Source: Stenotrophomonas maltophilia | GTDB taxonomy: Bacteria > Pseudomonadota > Gammaproteobacteria > Xanthomonadales > Xanthomonadaceae | DNA: 64,000 nucleotides | NCBI RefSeq assembly: GCF_002799245.1 | Contig: NZ_NEQV01000009.1 | Coordinates: forward strand, 62,001-126,000 | Direction of reading: 5' to 3' | Part shown: positions 16,719-26,131 of the stretch, in pieces | Position numbering within the stretch: the first letter of the stretch is position 1 | Layout of the letters: every line of letters begins with the position of its first letter | Program-made: the position numbers and the translations under genes | Notes under the pieces: model-generated | Seen by the model: the letters and a program-made list of their open reading frames with translations, nothing else | What the model was told of the DNA's origin: nothing | Database searches by the model: none

Positions 16719-19166
16719 TCAGGTAACAGTGTCGCGCGCTGCGACAGCCGCCTTGCCCGAGCCCTTTCGATTCTTGTAGAAATCTTCAAGCCACTGTTCC
16801 GGCGTCAGCTCATCCACCGTCACCCGTGCGCGTACCGCAGCTGTCTGCAATACCCGATGCATGATGTCGATGTTGTCAGTGGACGCCGAGATCACCGACA
16901 GAATGTCATCCATGCCGCGCAGGTTGAGCTGGCACACGCTGGACGCGTGACCCTGCTTGACCAGGAAGCAGCGCGAGCGCTCGTCCAGGGCGGTGACCAC
17001 CTTGAACTCGGCCTCGGTCAGCTTCAGGCCGTCCATGTAGTCGCTCTTGCTGGCGTTCGGGTTCGGAAGCAGGATCAACGTGGCAGTCTGCTCGATCAGC
17101 GCTGCCGAGATGTCGCTCTTCAGCGCGTCCTCCGGGCTCTGCGTTGCGAAGATGCCCAGACCATTCTGCTTACGGATGGTCTTCTGCTTGTTCTTCGCGA
17201 ACTCCTTCAGGCCACCCTCGCCGTCCAGGATCTTCCAGAACTCGTCCATCACGTAGATCAGCGGACGACCATCGATCAGCGACTCCAGGCGGTGCAGCAG
17301 GTAGTTGATCACCGGCACACGCACTTCTGGGTTGTCGATGATGTCGGTGTAATCGAAACCGATGATGTTGGCCTTGCTCAGGTCAACGGTGTCGACCGGA
17401 TTGTCGAACACCCAGCCCAGCGAATTGCCCGAGGTCCAGCGACGCAGGCGCGCGTAGAGGCCATCGTCACCCATGTTGGGCAGGCTCTTCTGGAAGTTGG
17501 TCATGCTGCGCAGGTGCATCGGCGTATCGAGCATGCTTTCCACTGCGCGATAGATGTCTTCTTCCTCGCGGGCACTGTACTCACGCTTGCCGGCCAGCAC
17601 CTTGATCAGGTCGGCCAGGAACTGCACGTTGGCTTCGTTGTTCTCGCACTGGAACGGGTTGAAACCGGTCGGCGCGCCATTCTCCAGGGCCAGATAGTTG
17701 CCTCCGCAGGCGCGCACGAAGATCTCCGCACCACGGTCCTTGTCGAAGAAGAAGATGGTCGGCGACGGCTCGTATTTCTGCACCTGGCTGAGCAGGAAGT
17801 TGATCAACGCGGTCTTACCGGTACCGGACTTGCCGATCACCATGGTGTTGGCGATCGCCTTCTCACCCAGCGAATTCTCCGACGGATGGGTCGCGTGGAA
17901 ATTGAAGTAGTACGGCTGGCCGTTGGTGGTCTGCAGCGTGGTGACGCAGTCGCCCCAAGGGTTGTTGTGCTGCTTGCCAGTGGCGAAGTTGTGCAGCGGC
18001 GACAGGCCCAGGAAGTTCAGCGAGCTGACATTGGCCAGGCGGGTGCGATAGCGCCAGTTGCCCGGCAGCTGCGAATAGAAGGACGAGGTGACCGCCAGGT
18101 CTTCCTTGGTCGATACGAAACCGGCATTGGAAAGCTCGGCGCGGGTCGAGGCAACGTTCTGCGAAAGCTTGGCCTGGGTGTCGCCGTACACCGCCATGAT
18201 GAAGTGGTATTCACCCAGCACGAAGTTGCCCGACGACAGCTGATCCATCGCCTGGTCAAGCTCGACGATCTGGCTGACCGCCTTGTCGCCGGAGGAGATC
18301 ATCATGCCCTTGGTACGGTCGAGCACCTTCAGCGCATCCTGGCGCCCCATCGGGCTGAACGAATGGGTGATGACGTACTCGTAGTCCAGGTACTTCAGGC
18401 CGTTGAGGATGCCCGGGTAGGTTCCCTCGGCATACTCCTTGATGTTCAGGATGGCGCCGTAGTGATTGGCACCATTGGGGGTGTTGATGGCGAAATCGCC
18501 GGTCTTCGCCGAGAACATGTGGCGGCTGACCGGCAGGTAATCCTTGATCGGTGCCGACAGCACCGGCACCGGCTCGTCGATGCGGTTGATCAGGTAGCCG
18601 AACAGTTCCAGCGTTTCCGAGAACACCACACCGTTCTTGGCTTCGTACATGCCCAGGCGATACGGTGCGTAATCGCGGATCACGGCCTCGACGTTCCCGG
18701 CGAGTTCCATCAGCTTCTCGACCGCCTGCTCCTGCTCGGCGCGCAGCTTTTCCACGTTCGCCGACTTTTCGACGAAGCGCTTACCCGCCACCACCGGGCG
18801 GTAGATCATGGTCAGGTACAGCTCGTTCTGCATGATGCGCTGCGAGGACAGCATGCCCATGTACTGGTCGGACACGTCCTGGTTGAAGCGCTGCCTGTAG
18901 TTGCTCTTGCCCTTCAGCGTGCGGCGGCGACGGATGTCGTGCACCCAGAAGGCGACGTTGACGAAGTCGGGTGCGCGCAGCGTCTGCAGCAGGCGGTTGA
19001 ACGTGTTATGGCGGTGCTCGAGCTCCCACTCCTCGCGGCCGACGAACGGCAGCCCTTCCAGATGCCAGGTCAGCAGGTAGTCGCCGCCCGTGGTCTTGAC
19101 CACGTTCGGGGCGACATGCGACGACAACGGGATGAACTCACTGATGGAGGTGTCAGGGCTGAACAT
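16719..19166 (-). CDS. virB4: VirB4 ATPase of the X-T4SS
   Basis: The protein has 815 residues, normal for the family. Walker A is GKSGTGKT (about residues 445-452) and Walker B LIYVMDEFWKIL, followed by the VirB4 pattern IFATQSPEDAL and TLILLPNPNASKSDYM. It is the hexameric inner-membrane-associated ATPase that powers assembly and transport. Preceded by virB3 and followed by virB5 in the conserved order. Confidence 0.97.
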   Translation of the reverse strand: MFSPDTSISEFIPLSSHVAPNVVKTTGGDYLLTWHLEGLPFVGREEWELEHRHNTFNRLLQTLRAPDFVNVAFWVHDIRRRRTLKGKSNYRQRFNQDVSDQYMGMLSSQRIMQNELYLTMIYRPVVAGKRFVEKSANVEKLRAEQEQAVEKLMELAGNVEAVIRDYAPYRLGMYEAKNGVVFSETLELFGYLINRIDEPVPVLSAPIKDYLPVSRHMFSAKTGDFAINTPNGANHYGAILNIKEYAEGTYPGILNGLKYLDYEYVITHSFSPMGRQDALKVLDRTKGMMISSGDKAVSQIVELDQAMDQLSSGNFVLGEYHFIMAVYGDTQAKLSQNVASTRAELSNAGFVSTKEDLAVTSSFYSQLPGNWRYRTRLANVSSLNFLGLSPLHNFATGKQHNNPWGDCVTTLQTTNGQPYYFNFHATHPSENSLGEKAIANTMVIGKSGTGKTALINFLLSQVQKYEPSPTIFFFDKDRGAEIFVRACGGNYLALENGAPTGFNPFQCENNEANVQFLADLIKVLAGKREYSAREEEDIYRAVESMLDTPMHLRSMTNFQKSLPNMGDDGLYARLRRWTSGNSLGWVFDNPVDTVDLSKANIIGFDYTDIIDNPEVRVPVINYLLHRLESLIDGRPLIYVMDEFWKILDGEGGLKEFAKNKQKTIRKQNGLGIFATQSPEDALKSDISAALIEQTATLILLPNPNASKSDYMDGLKLTEAEFKVVTALDERSRCFLVKQGHASSVCQLNLRGMDDILSVISASTDNIDIMHRVLQTAAVRARVTVDELTPEQWLEDFYKNRKGSGKAAVAARDTVT

Positions 19167-19247
19167 ACGACTGCTTCCAAAGAGGTACTGCCAAGGAGTT
19201 TCAAGAGACCTGGCGGGCGCGGACGCCCGCCAGGCCGGATCCGGACC

Positions 19248-19556
19248 TCAATCCATTCGGGCCGGCTTGTTGCGGTAGTGATTGGGGTTGAACACCCACA
19301 TGCCGTCATGTTCCGGCACGTTGCGCACCTTCAGCTTGAACATCAGGCGCAGCCCCAACAGCCGGAAGATCATTTCGTCACGCTTGGCCATGTGCCGCAT
19401 GATGAAGATCGCCACCGGAATGGTGAGCAGGAACCAGAAGTTCGTGTACACGCTGAGGAGCAACAGCCCGCCCGCCACCATGAAAAATGGCAGGTAGGGC
19501 ACGCCCAGGAACATTGCTGGACGTGTGCAACCGCGGAACAGGACGTTCTTATGCAC
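19248..19556 (-). CDS. virB3: VirB3, inner-membrane component
   Basis: A 102-residue protein with two membrane segments (FMVAGGLLLLSVYTNFWFLL, TIPVAIFIMRHM) and a basic C-terminal region (MAKRDEMIFRLLGLRLMFK), typical of VirB3, which binds VirB4. It overlaps the end of virB2 by 8 bases, and virB4 follows. Confidence 0.92.
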   Translation of the reverse strand: MHKNVLFRGCTRPAMFLGVPYLPFFMVAGGLLLLSVYTNFWFLLTIPVAIFIMRHMAKRDEMIFRLLGLRLMFKLKVRNVPEHDGMWVFNPNHYRNKPARMD

Positions 19557-19956
19557 TGTAGTACTGGATGGCGTTGTTGATCAGGTAGTACGTCGAGCCG
19601 CCACCGGTGCACTTGCCGTCACTGCCCTCGCCCAGCAGCATGCGCGCGATCTGGCCGGCGGCACCGATCAGCACGCCACCGATCAGGATCGGCGCGACGT
19701 CAGCGATGCGCTTGTGCGCGAAGGCGATCTGGTAGCCGGCGAAGATCACCGCAATGGTCACCACGGCGATCGAGGCCATGTTCAGCAGGCCATTGATGTT
19801 GGAGAAGAAACCGCAGACCTTCTTGTCGGTACCGCCGAAGTCGGGACTGGTGGCGAACACCTGCGGTGCGAACATGGCGCCGACGAAGATCGTTGCCATC
19901 AGCAGGGTCTTCAGCGTGCGCTGGGCCTGGACGAGGTCGAGATTGGATCGCTTCAT
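19549..19956 (-). CDS. virB2: VirB2 pilin-like subunit
   Basis: The start is set at ATG 19956 (MKRSNLDL), with AAGGA about 9 bases upstream; a longer frame from 19986 lacks this. Signal peptide TLLMATIFVGAMFAPQVFA, then a Cys-bearing N-terminal segment and two hydrophobic helices (MASIAVVTIAVIFAGYQIAF, VAPILIGGVLIGAAGQIARM) as in VirB2 pilins. The C-terminus contains an extra GGGSTYYL segment. Confidence 0.92.
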   Translation of the reverse strand: MKRSNLDLVQAQRTLKTLLMATIFVGAMFAPQVFATSPDFGGTDKKVCGFFSNINGLLNMASIAVVTIAVIFAGYQIAFAHKRIADVAPILIGGVLIGAAGQIARMLLGEGSDGKCTGGGSTYYLINNAIQYYSA

Positions 19957-20028
19957 GGATTGATTTCCTTGTTGATGGACTAACACAACTGAATGGCCTG
20001 GCAGGTGCCGGGCCGAACCACGACTTCG

Positions 20029-21012
20029 TCAGAACACGAAGGCCGCATCCCCTGCGGGAATCTGCTGCACCGGCGCAGCCTGCACCGGTGCGTTGTATGC
20101 ATTGTCGCCACCGGCCACCGGCTGGTTGCGCTCGCTCCAGGGCCGCAACATCACGGGCCCCTCATTGCCAGCGCCAGCTGCGCCCGGCAACTGCTGCGGC
20201 ATGGCCATCGCCTGCGCAGGGCCCTGCTGCGGCAGCTGCTGCGGCATGCCAGCGGCCTGCTGCTGCGGATAGGCGCCCGCCTGGGCCGACTGCGCCTGCG
20301 GCTGCATCATCCGGTCCACCGAACCCAGCACCACCTTGGACAGCGCCTGATCGGCGATGTTCAGCAGGCTGCCCCGCGCCATCGCACCGGTGGACGGATA
20401 AACGACATACGCACGTGCCGGGTCTTCCGACGACACGTATACCGGGCCACTCGACTGCGCGACGATGCGTGCCTGCGCCGGAGAGGCCAGCTGCGGATGA
20501 TGCTCGACCTTCACGCTACGGCGTTCGCCGCGGCTGACTACGTCGATCGGCGCAACACCATTGCTGGCAAGCTGCTGCCCACGACGCATGGAGTCGTAGA
20601 CCTTCTGCACGTAGCCGTGACGGAAGCCGGTCTCGAAATTGCCCGAGTAGTAGCAGCTGAACGACTTGCCCCAGTCACCACCGGAGCGCTTGTAGCATTC
20701 GGCGAGGATGCGCGAACCCGCCTGCAGGTTCGGGCACTGCTGGAAGGCCTTCTCGTAGGAATCCAGGCCGTACTTGCCCAGGTTGTAGCGATTGACCTGG
20801 GCCAGCCCGATGGAGAAGTTGTAGCCCTTCTCTTCCAGCATGCGTACCGTCGCCAGCGCCTCGTCCAACGCCTTGGGCTGGCGCACCAGCGCTCCGCCGA
20901 CCACACCGATGGCGTAGGGATTGCGCGACGATTCGACGTTGATGACGTGCTGCATCACATCCATCGAAACGGCCATCTCCGGGCATGCCATCATTTCCAG
21001 TCCTGGCAGCAT
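20029..21012 (-). CDS. virB1: VirB1 lytic transglycosylase
   Basis: The N-terminal SLT fold has VESSRNPYAIG with catalytic Glu27, SIGLAQVNRYNLGKYG and the FSCYYSGNFETGF block, all typical of VirB1. The C-terminal 150 residues are Gln/Ala/Pro-rich (QQAAGMPQQLPQQGPAQAM), probably a flexible tail that is processed. No classical signal peptide is visible at the chosen start. Local peptidoglycan cleavage for T4SS insertion is the expected role. Three bases separate it from virB11. Confidence 0.93.
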   Translation of the reverse strand: MLPGLEMMACPEMAVSMDVMQHVINVESSRNPYAIGVVGGALVRQPKALDEALATVRMLEEKGYNFSIGLAQVNRYNLGKYGLDSYEKAFQQCPNLQAGSRILAECYKRSGGDWGKSFSCYYSGNFETGFRHGYVQKVYDSMRRGQQLASNGVAPIDVVSRGERRSVKVEHHPQLASPAQARIVAQSSGPVYVSSEDPARAYVVYPSTGAMARGSLLNIADQALSKVVLGSVDRMMQPQAQSAQAGAYPQQQAAGMPQQLPQQGPAQAMAMPQQLPGAAGAGNEGPVMLRPWSERNQPVAGGDNAYNAPVQAAPVQQIPAGDAAFVF

Positions 21013-21015
21013 CCT

Positions 21016-22059
21016 TCAGCCCTCCTGCCCCTGGGCACGCCCAGGATTGAAGTCGATACCGGTGATGTAGCGCGAACCGGCATGCGCCTTGATATGCACG
21101 ACGATGTCGATGGTCATCATCAACAACCGCTTGATCACATTGAATTCCAGGCCCGAACCTTCGGTCGAGGCCTTCACCATCAACGCCAGCTGGTCCCAGG
21201 TCTGCTCCGGGCTGCCCGCATGGCAGCTGGTGATCGAACCCGGGTGGCCCGATGCGCAGTTGCGGATGAAGTAGAACGCCTCGTCACCGCGCAGCTCGGC
21301 AAGGATGATGCGTTCGGGCTTCATGCGCAGGCAGGCCTCCATGCAGCTCTTGGCGCTGACGTTGCTGGTGCTCTGCCCACCCTTGGAATACAGCAGGTGC
21401 ACGACATTGGGTTGGGTCAGAAACAGTTCGCGCGCGTCCTCGATCGTGACCAGGCGCTCGCTGTCCGGAATATGATTGACCAGCGCCTTCATGAAGGTGG
21501 TCTTGCCGCTACCGGTCGCACCGGATACCACGATGTTCTTGCGGTACATCACCGCACGCCGGAAGAACTCGGCGTACTCGCGCGATTGGCGCAGCTCCAG
21601 CAGCTCGCGGTCCTGCTCGCTGATGCTGCCATCGCTTTCCAGGATCTGATTGAAGAAGCCGTCTTCGTGATACTGGCTGAGCGACTTGGTGTGCTTGGAC
21701 GGCAGTCGGATGGTGATCGACACCTTACCGGCGTCACAGGCGGGCGGAATCACGAACTGCGCTCGCTGGCCGGTGGGGAACGTGAGCGACACGACCGGAT
21801 CGGCATCGGTGATGCGCTGGCCGGTATTGCTCTCGTTCACCACCGCCGTGCAGAACTGCCGGGCCCGCTCGAAGGTCAGGCTCGGCACGTCCACCCGCTG
21901 CCACCCTGCCCGGGTTTCCAGGTACAGCTCACCGGGACGGTTGATGCAGATTTCCGTCACTTCCGGGGACGTCATGTACTCGGCGATGCCCAGCACTTCG
22001 TACTGATAGCGCAGGAAATCGCTGGAGACGAGGGCGAGGGGTGACACTTCGGCGTCCAT
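21016..22059 (-). CDS. virB11: VirB11 traffic ATPase
   Basis: A 347-residue protein with Walker A GATGSGKTT (about 180-188), the Asp box TIEDARELFL, the His box SCHAGSPEQTWDQLALM and the AELRGDE Walker B region, all features of VirB11-type hexameric ATPases. It acts at the cytoplasmic face with VirD4 and VirB4. It sits between virB10 and virB1, as in Xanthomonas. Confidence 0.96.
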   Translation of the reverse strand: MDAEVSPLALVSSDFLRYQYEVLGIAEYMTSPEVTEICINRPGELYLETRAGWQRVDVPSLTFERARQFCTAVVNESNTGQRITDADPVVSLTFPTGQRAQFVIPPACDAGKVSITIRLPSKHTKSLSQYHEDGFFNQILESDGSISEQDRELLELRQSREYAEFFRRAVMYRKNIVVSGATGSGKTTFMKALVNHIPDSERLVTIEDARELFLTQPNVVHLLYSKGGQSTSNVSAKSCMEACLRMKPERIILAELRGDEAFYFIRNCASGHPGSITSCHAGSPEQTWDQLALMVKASTEGSGLEFNVIKRLLMMTIDIVVHIKAHAGSRYITGIDFNPGRAQGQEG

Positions 22060-22073
22060 GATCGTTCGTTGGG

Positions 22074-23345
22074 TTACCGGCGAGGGTGCAGCACGTTGGT
22101 GAAGTCGACGTCCTTGGCAACGTAGACGTTCACGATCGTGCCCTGGTTGATGGTGACAGTCGGCGGACGACGGTTGCTGCTGAGTGCCTCGTTGGCCAGG
22201 CGCTCCATCGTGCGTGCGGTAGCACTCTCATAGGGCGACTGCACCGTCATGCCGTTGTTGGCGATGGTGGTCGTCTCCGGACCGTGTTCGGCGGCCGCGT
22301 ACTTGAAGGCATCGGAAATCAGACTGATCATCAGCGCCGAGGCGATACGGCTGCCCCAGTGCGCGCTGTACTGGCCCGGATGACCGGCACCACCCAGCTG
22401 ATCCACGCCCGGGCTGGACATCGCAACGTCGATGCCATTCGGCGTGGTGATGCGATCCCAGATCACCTCCACGCGCTTGCCGGTCGGACCGCCGCCATAG
22501 GCGCCATAGATCTTGGAGCCCTTCGGCAGCAGTAGGCTGCGCCCATTGATCGAGTACACCGGCTCGGTCAGCAGGCAAGAGGTGTACCCGGCGAGATCGG
22601 TGATGATGCGGGTTTCAAGCACGCAGCGCAGGTAAGTGCCACGCACCAGCAGGGCATCGGGGCTGCGGATGTAGCTGGCGTTGGACACGTCTTCCACGTC
22701 CGGTCCGCGACGGACCTTTGCCGGCGCCGCCTGATTGTTGGGCAGCTGGGCCAGCATGGTACGGGTGTACTCATCCATGCCGCGGCCGCCATTGCCCCCG
22801 TTGCCATCCTGTCCATCACCACCACCCACCCCGCTCCCGGAGCCGATGCGGCGGTCCAGCAAAGTCGGGCCACGCTCCATCTCGCGTGCCGAATCGGACT
22901 GGGGAACGAACAGCGGGGTGGAATCCAGCGGCGGCGGCGGCAGCGCCGGCAACATCGGTATCGGGTCAACCGGCTGCATTGCCTGGGCCGGGCCCGGGTC
23001 GGTCTGCACAGCGTCCGGCAGCGTCGGCGTGGTGGCGCGCGCAACGTCCGGCACCTTCTGCACAGCGTCCTTGTCATCCTGGCCCTTGCGGAACAGCAGG
23101 AAGCCCATGGCCATCAGCAGCAGCACGATGCCGCCCAGGAACAGCAGCGCCTTACGGTTCAGCCGCTGCTCCTCAGCCGAGCGCAGCTGCGGTGCGGCCG
23201 CATCCAGATCCGGCGCAGGCTCGGCCTGGGTCGTGCCGAAGTACGGATTCGACTGCGCGTCCGGGGCACCCTGTGCGCCGTACGGGCTCTGGCTCTCGTC
23301 GCGTCCGTTGTTCGGGTCGTTTCCGGGAGTGTTCTGCTGGCTCAT
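22074..23345 (-). CDS. virB10: VirB10, inner-to-outer membrane core complex protein
   Basis: The protein has 423 residues: a cytosolic N-terminus, one membrane helix (ALLFLGGIVLLLMAMGFLLF), a Pro-rich periplasmic linker and the C-terminal TrbI/VirB10 domain (LLVRGTYLRCVLETRI, LLPKGSKIYGAYG, RVEVIWDRI). It overlaps virB9 by four bases (ATGA). VirB7, VirB9 and VirB10 form the outer-membrane core ring. Confidence 0.96.
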   Translation of the reverse strand: MSQQNTPGNDPNNGRDESQSPYGAQGAPDAQSNPYFGTTQAEPAPDLDAAAPQLRSAEEQRLNRKALLFLGGIVLLLMAMGFLLFRKGQDDKDAVQKVPDVARATTPTLPDAVQTDPGPAQAMQPVDPIPMLPALPPPPLDSTPLFVPQSDSAREMERGPTLLDRRIGSGSGVGGGDGQDGNGGNGGRGMDEYTRTMLAQLPNNQAAPAKVRRGPDVEDVSNASYIRSPDALLVRGTYLRCVLETRIITDLAGYTSCLLTEPVYSINGRSLLLPKGSKIYGAYGGGPTGKRVEVIWDRITTPNGIDVAMSSPGVDQLGGAGHPGQYSAHWGSRIASALMISLISDAFKYAAAEHGPETTTIANNGMTVQSPYESATARTMERLANEALSSNRRPPTVTINQGTIVNVYVAKDVDFTNVLHPRR

Positions 23346-24121
23346 TTCTTCACGTTCCTTCGCAGGCCGACGACGAAGTCGCCGTGGCGGATGACCAGGT
23401 ACGGGTGTGTCCCGTGCACGATCAGCGTATTGCCTTCAACCGTGGTGTTGACCACGAAGTCTTCACCGTATTCCGTTTCGCGACCGAACACCGCCGGGAA
23501 GATGCCGGTCTTGTACTCCGGCGAATTCGGCAGCTTCAGATAGGTGAAACGACCATCGTCATAGGCGTTGACCGGGATCAGCCACCCCATCTTCTTCGCC
23601 TTGCTGGTCGAATAGGAGTAGTTGAAGTTGTACTGGCGGTCCTTGGCCAGTTCAGAGCTCAACAACGGCTTGGCCTCTTCCTCGACCGCCTCCTGGGCGA
23701 CGCCGAACACGGTGTCGTTCGGATAGACGAAGGCGATCTTGTACTGCACGCCTGCACGCCGGGCCTGTTCCAGCTGGCGCCAGTCGGTGGCCACCACCTT
23801 CAACTCGAAGATGTAGGAATGGGTCTCGGTGCGCACCATCATGTTGGTGTCGACGTCGACGTTCTTCGGCTTGAGGTAGAACACGTTCTCGCGGCGGGTC
23901 AGTTCCCAGCCGCTGCTGAAGCCGGTGCTGTAGTCGAGGATCTTCTCGTTCGGGCTCAACTCGATCTGGGTGGTCAGACCCAGGCCGGTGCGAACCGGAT
24001 AGATGCGGTCCTTCTCGTACTCGTAGTGGTCAACCGCCTGCGCCATCGCCGCTGCTGAGAACAGCAACGACAACATCGACAGCAGCGCCAGCGCGCTTCC
24101 CCTGATATTTCGACTACTCAT
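23342..24121 (-). CDS. virB9: VirB9, outer-membrane core complex protein
   Basis: A signal peptide (ALALLSMLSLLFSAAAMAQA) is followed by the VirB9 beta-domains: KDRIYPVRTGLGLTTQIELS near the N-terminus, FYLKPKNVDVDTNMMVRTE, and the C-terminal FTYLKLPNSPEYKTGIFPAV region that contacts VirB7. Four-base overlaps with both virB8 and virB10 indicate tight operon coupling. Confidence 0.96.
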   Translation of the reverse strand: MSSRNIRGSALALLSMLSLLFSAAAMAQAVDHYEYEKDRIYPVRTGLGLTTQIELSPNEKILDYSTGFSSGWELTRRENVFYLKPKNVDVDTNMMVRTETHSYIFELKVVATDWRQLEQARRAGVQYKIAFVYPNDTVFGVAQEAVEEEAKPLLSSELAKDRQYNFNYSYSTSKAKKMGWLIPVNAYDDGRFTYLKLPNSPEYKTGIFPAVFGRETEYGEDFVVNTTVEGNTLIVHGTHPYLVIRHGDFVVGLRRNVKK

Positions 24122-25164
24122 CGGTTGCTTGCTCCATCAGCAGTTCCGGTGGAATTGTTCTGCGCCGGCCTCATGGCCGGCTGTCCGGGCATGGCCTGCC
24201 CCGGCATTGCTTGCCCCTGCACCGGCTGACCCGGCATGGGTTGCCCCTGTACGGGCTGGCCCGGCATCGGCTGGCCCGGCACCTGGCCGTTGGCCGGAAC
24301 CGCGACCGGCTGGCCGGTGGCGGGATCGATCATCGTGGCCGCGGCCGGATTGTTGGGATCGTAGACGCCCTGCGCCTGCTGTGCGGCCTGCTGGGCCTGC
24401 GCCTGCATGGCGCCGTCATCCGGTACCGGCACGCCACGCGAGTAGTCGTTGTCGACGCGGTACTCGGTGACCTGGAACGCCAGCGGGTTGAGGATGCGAT
24501 CCTGTTCGGACAGCGCCAGGTTCTGGTTGTAGCCGAAGCGCATCGTCACCAGCTGGTTGTCCAGGTAGGTGGCGACACCGGTGCGCTTGTCCAGCAGGCT
24601 GCGCTGGATGCGCACCGAAGCACCGCGGAAGCTGCCGTTCGCTTCGGCGCCCAGCGGCGTGATGCTGAGGATCTTGACCCGGATGGCGCGCTCGCGGCCA
24701 TACATCACGAACGGGTTCTGCGGATTGTTGCCGGCATAGCGGACACGCATGGACTGCGCCACCGGATCGGTGGACATCACGAACACCAGTTCCCAGTCGC
24801 GCAGGCCCATCACCGCCGAGTCGTACGATTCGCGTGCGAGCACGTACTGGGCGACGTTGCTGCGGTTGATCGCTTCGTTGGTGGTGATCGTCTCGCCCTG
24901 GAAGGTGCCACTCAGGCGCGCGACGGTCGCGGTACCCGTGTAGGCATCGGCCATCACCAGGAACGGCACCTTCTCCTTCAGCGGCAGCATGTAGTAATAG
25001 CCGCCGGCCAGGGCGAGCGACATCAGCAATGACCCTGTGGCCACCCACCATGCACGTCGCTCGCTGCGGCGTGCCATGTCGGCCACGGTGATCTCGTAGC
25101 TGACCGCCTTGGCGACCGACTGCTCGACCTTGGGACTATTGCCGGGATCCTTCTTGCGGAACAT
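24118..25164 (-). CDS. virB8: VirB8, inner-membrane assembly factor with repetitive C-terminal extension
   Basis: A cytosolic N-terminus, one membrane helix (WVATGSLLMSLALAGGYYYM) and the NTF2-like periplasmic domain (NVAQYVLARESYDSA, WELVFVMSTDPVAQSMR, VTMRFGYNQNLALSEQDRI) define VirB8. After about residue 240 there is a ~100-residue Gln/Pro/Gly/Met tail with repeats of PGQPMPGQPVQGQ type. This disordered extension is longer than in Agrobacterium VirB8. The gene follows virB7. Confidence 0.95.
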   Translation of the reverse strand: MFRKKDPGNSPKVEQSVAKAVSYEITVADMARRSERRAWWVATGSLLMSLALAGGYYYMLPLKEKVPFLVMADAYTGTATVARLSGTFQGETITTNEAINRSNVAQYVLARESYDSAVMGLRDWELVFVMSTDPVAQSMRVRYAGNNPQNPFVMYGRERAIRVKILSITPLGAEANGSFRGASVRIQRSLLDKRTGVATYLDNQLVTMRFGYNQNLALSEQDRILNPLAFQVTEYRVDNDYSRGVPVPDDGAMQAQAQQAAQQAQGVYDPNNPAAATMIDPATGQPVAVPANGQVPGQPMPGQPVQGQPMPGQPVQGQAMPGQAMPGQPAMRPAQNNSTGTADGASNR

Positions 25165-25253
25165 GGATTCTTCCGTACTGCTGAAACATCAATGGGCGTG
25201 GAACCCCTGCGACAAGCGCGGGGAGCGGCACGTTCGATGATTTCGAGGTGGAC

Positions 25254-25700
25254 TCAGGTGCCGCTGCTGGATTCAGCGCCCTGCGCCGACGCGGTCGGCG
25301 TCGAGCCAGCGCTCTGCACAACGATCTGGTTGCCAACGATGGAGACGGAGATGCCCTGCGCTGCATAGGCTGCGGTCAGATCGATCACGGCCTGCTGTGC
25401 ATTGGTGGTGTCGATGTTCGAGACCGCGCCGAACAGGGTGAAGTCCGAGCTGAGGCGGTAGTCCAGCGTGCGTCCGGAATCCTTGGCCCAGCGCTCGAGC
25501 ATGGCTTTGAGCGTGCCATCCATCGGTGAGGCCTGGTAGACGTAGCTGGAATACAGCGGGATTTCGGTCGTCGCCGCAGCAAAGCGGTTGACCGGCTTCC
25601 AGCGGCCTCCGAAATCGGGAGCGGACTTGGTGGCACAACCTGCCACCATCAGCGCCGCGACTGCGGCGATGGACATTTTTGCGATAAACGCCTGATTCAT
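25254..25700 (-). CDS. virB7: VirB7 lipoprotein (long X-T4SS type with N0-like domain)
   Basis: The start is at ATG 25700 (MNQAFIAKM); an upstream open frame to 26009 is not credible as protein. The signal KMSIAAVAALMVAGC has lipobox VAGC. A VirB9-interacting stretch (FGGRWKPVNRFA) and a ~75-residue globular domain (LERWAKDSGRTLDYRLSSDF, LTAAYAAQGISVSIVGNQIV) follow. This resembles the N0/secretin-like domain found in the long Xanthomonas VirB7, unlike the short Agrobacterium form. It is the first gene of the virB operon. Confidence 0.92.
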   Translation of the reverse strand: MNQAFIAKMSIAAVAALMVAGCATKSAPDFGGRWKPVNRFAAATTEIPLYSSYVYQASPMDGTLKAMLERWAKDSGRTLDYRLSSDFTLFGAVSNIDTTNAQQAVIDLTAAYAAQGISVSIVGNQIVVQSAGSTPTASAQGAESSSGT

Positions 25701-25992
25701 ACGGGCTTCACTTTGACGTACGAAAAAGCAGTTCCGAGCGTTGGATCCCTGGTCGTCCGGCGCTGCATCGCGCACACCGGAAACGGGGAGACGCGCTGGC
25801 TTGCAGCACACCTGCCCCGGCTCCCCTGCAGCCTTGCGGCTGCCAACCAGGTTGCAGGCCGAGCGACGGACTTCAGCCGCCACGCACCTGCACACCCTTA
25901 CCAACGTCGAAACCATCCTTGTTTCCATGGCACAAACTCCTGGCCACCCTACTGCTGAAACTTTGACACCCGGCACATACTTCCGGACCTCA

Positions 25993-26020
25993 ATCATAGG
26001 GTCGCACAACCACGCGTCAA
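25993..26020 (-). promoter_or_regulatory. probable sigma-70 promoter of the virB7-virB6 operon, with ~290-nt leader
   Basis: The minus strand has TTGACG (26015-26020) and TATGAT (25993-25998) separated by 16 bp, close to consensus. Transcription would begin near 25986, leaving about 285 bases of untranslated leader before virB7 at 25700. No other gene is seen in 25701-26131. No CpxR box (GTAAA-N5-GTAAA) was recognised. Confidence 0.6.
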
Positions 26021-26131
26021 TTCCATGTCAGGAAAACCTGAAAATCCATCTCTTCGTGCTATTTTTTTGACGAAGCGCACCAATTCACGTCACTGAATGC
26101 GAACTAAGTTCACATTTTTACATCTGTGAAT

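Noticed and set aside
16857..19580. 907-residue open frame opposite virB4
   Set aside because: It is the antisense shadow of virB4-virB3, His/Arg/Val-rich with no domain, an artefact of GC-rich codon use.
25701..26009. Extended N-terminus of VirB7 up to 26009
   Set aside because: It would start upstream of the likely transcription start and place the lipoprotein signal in mid-protein.
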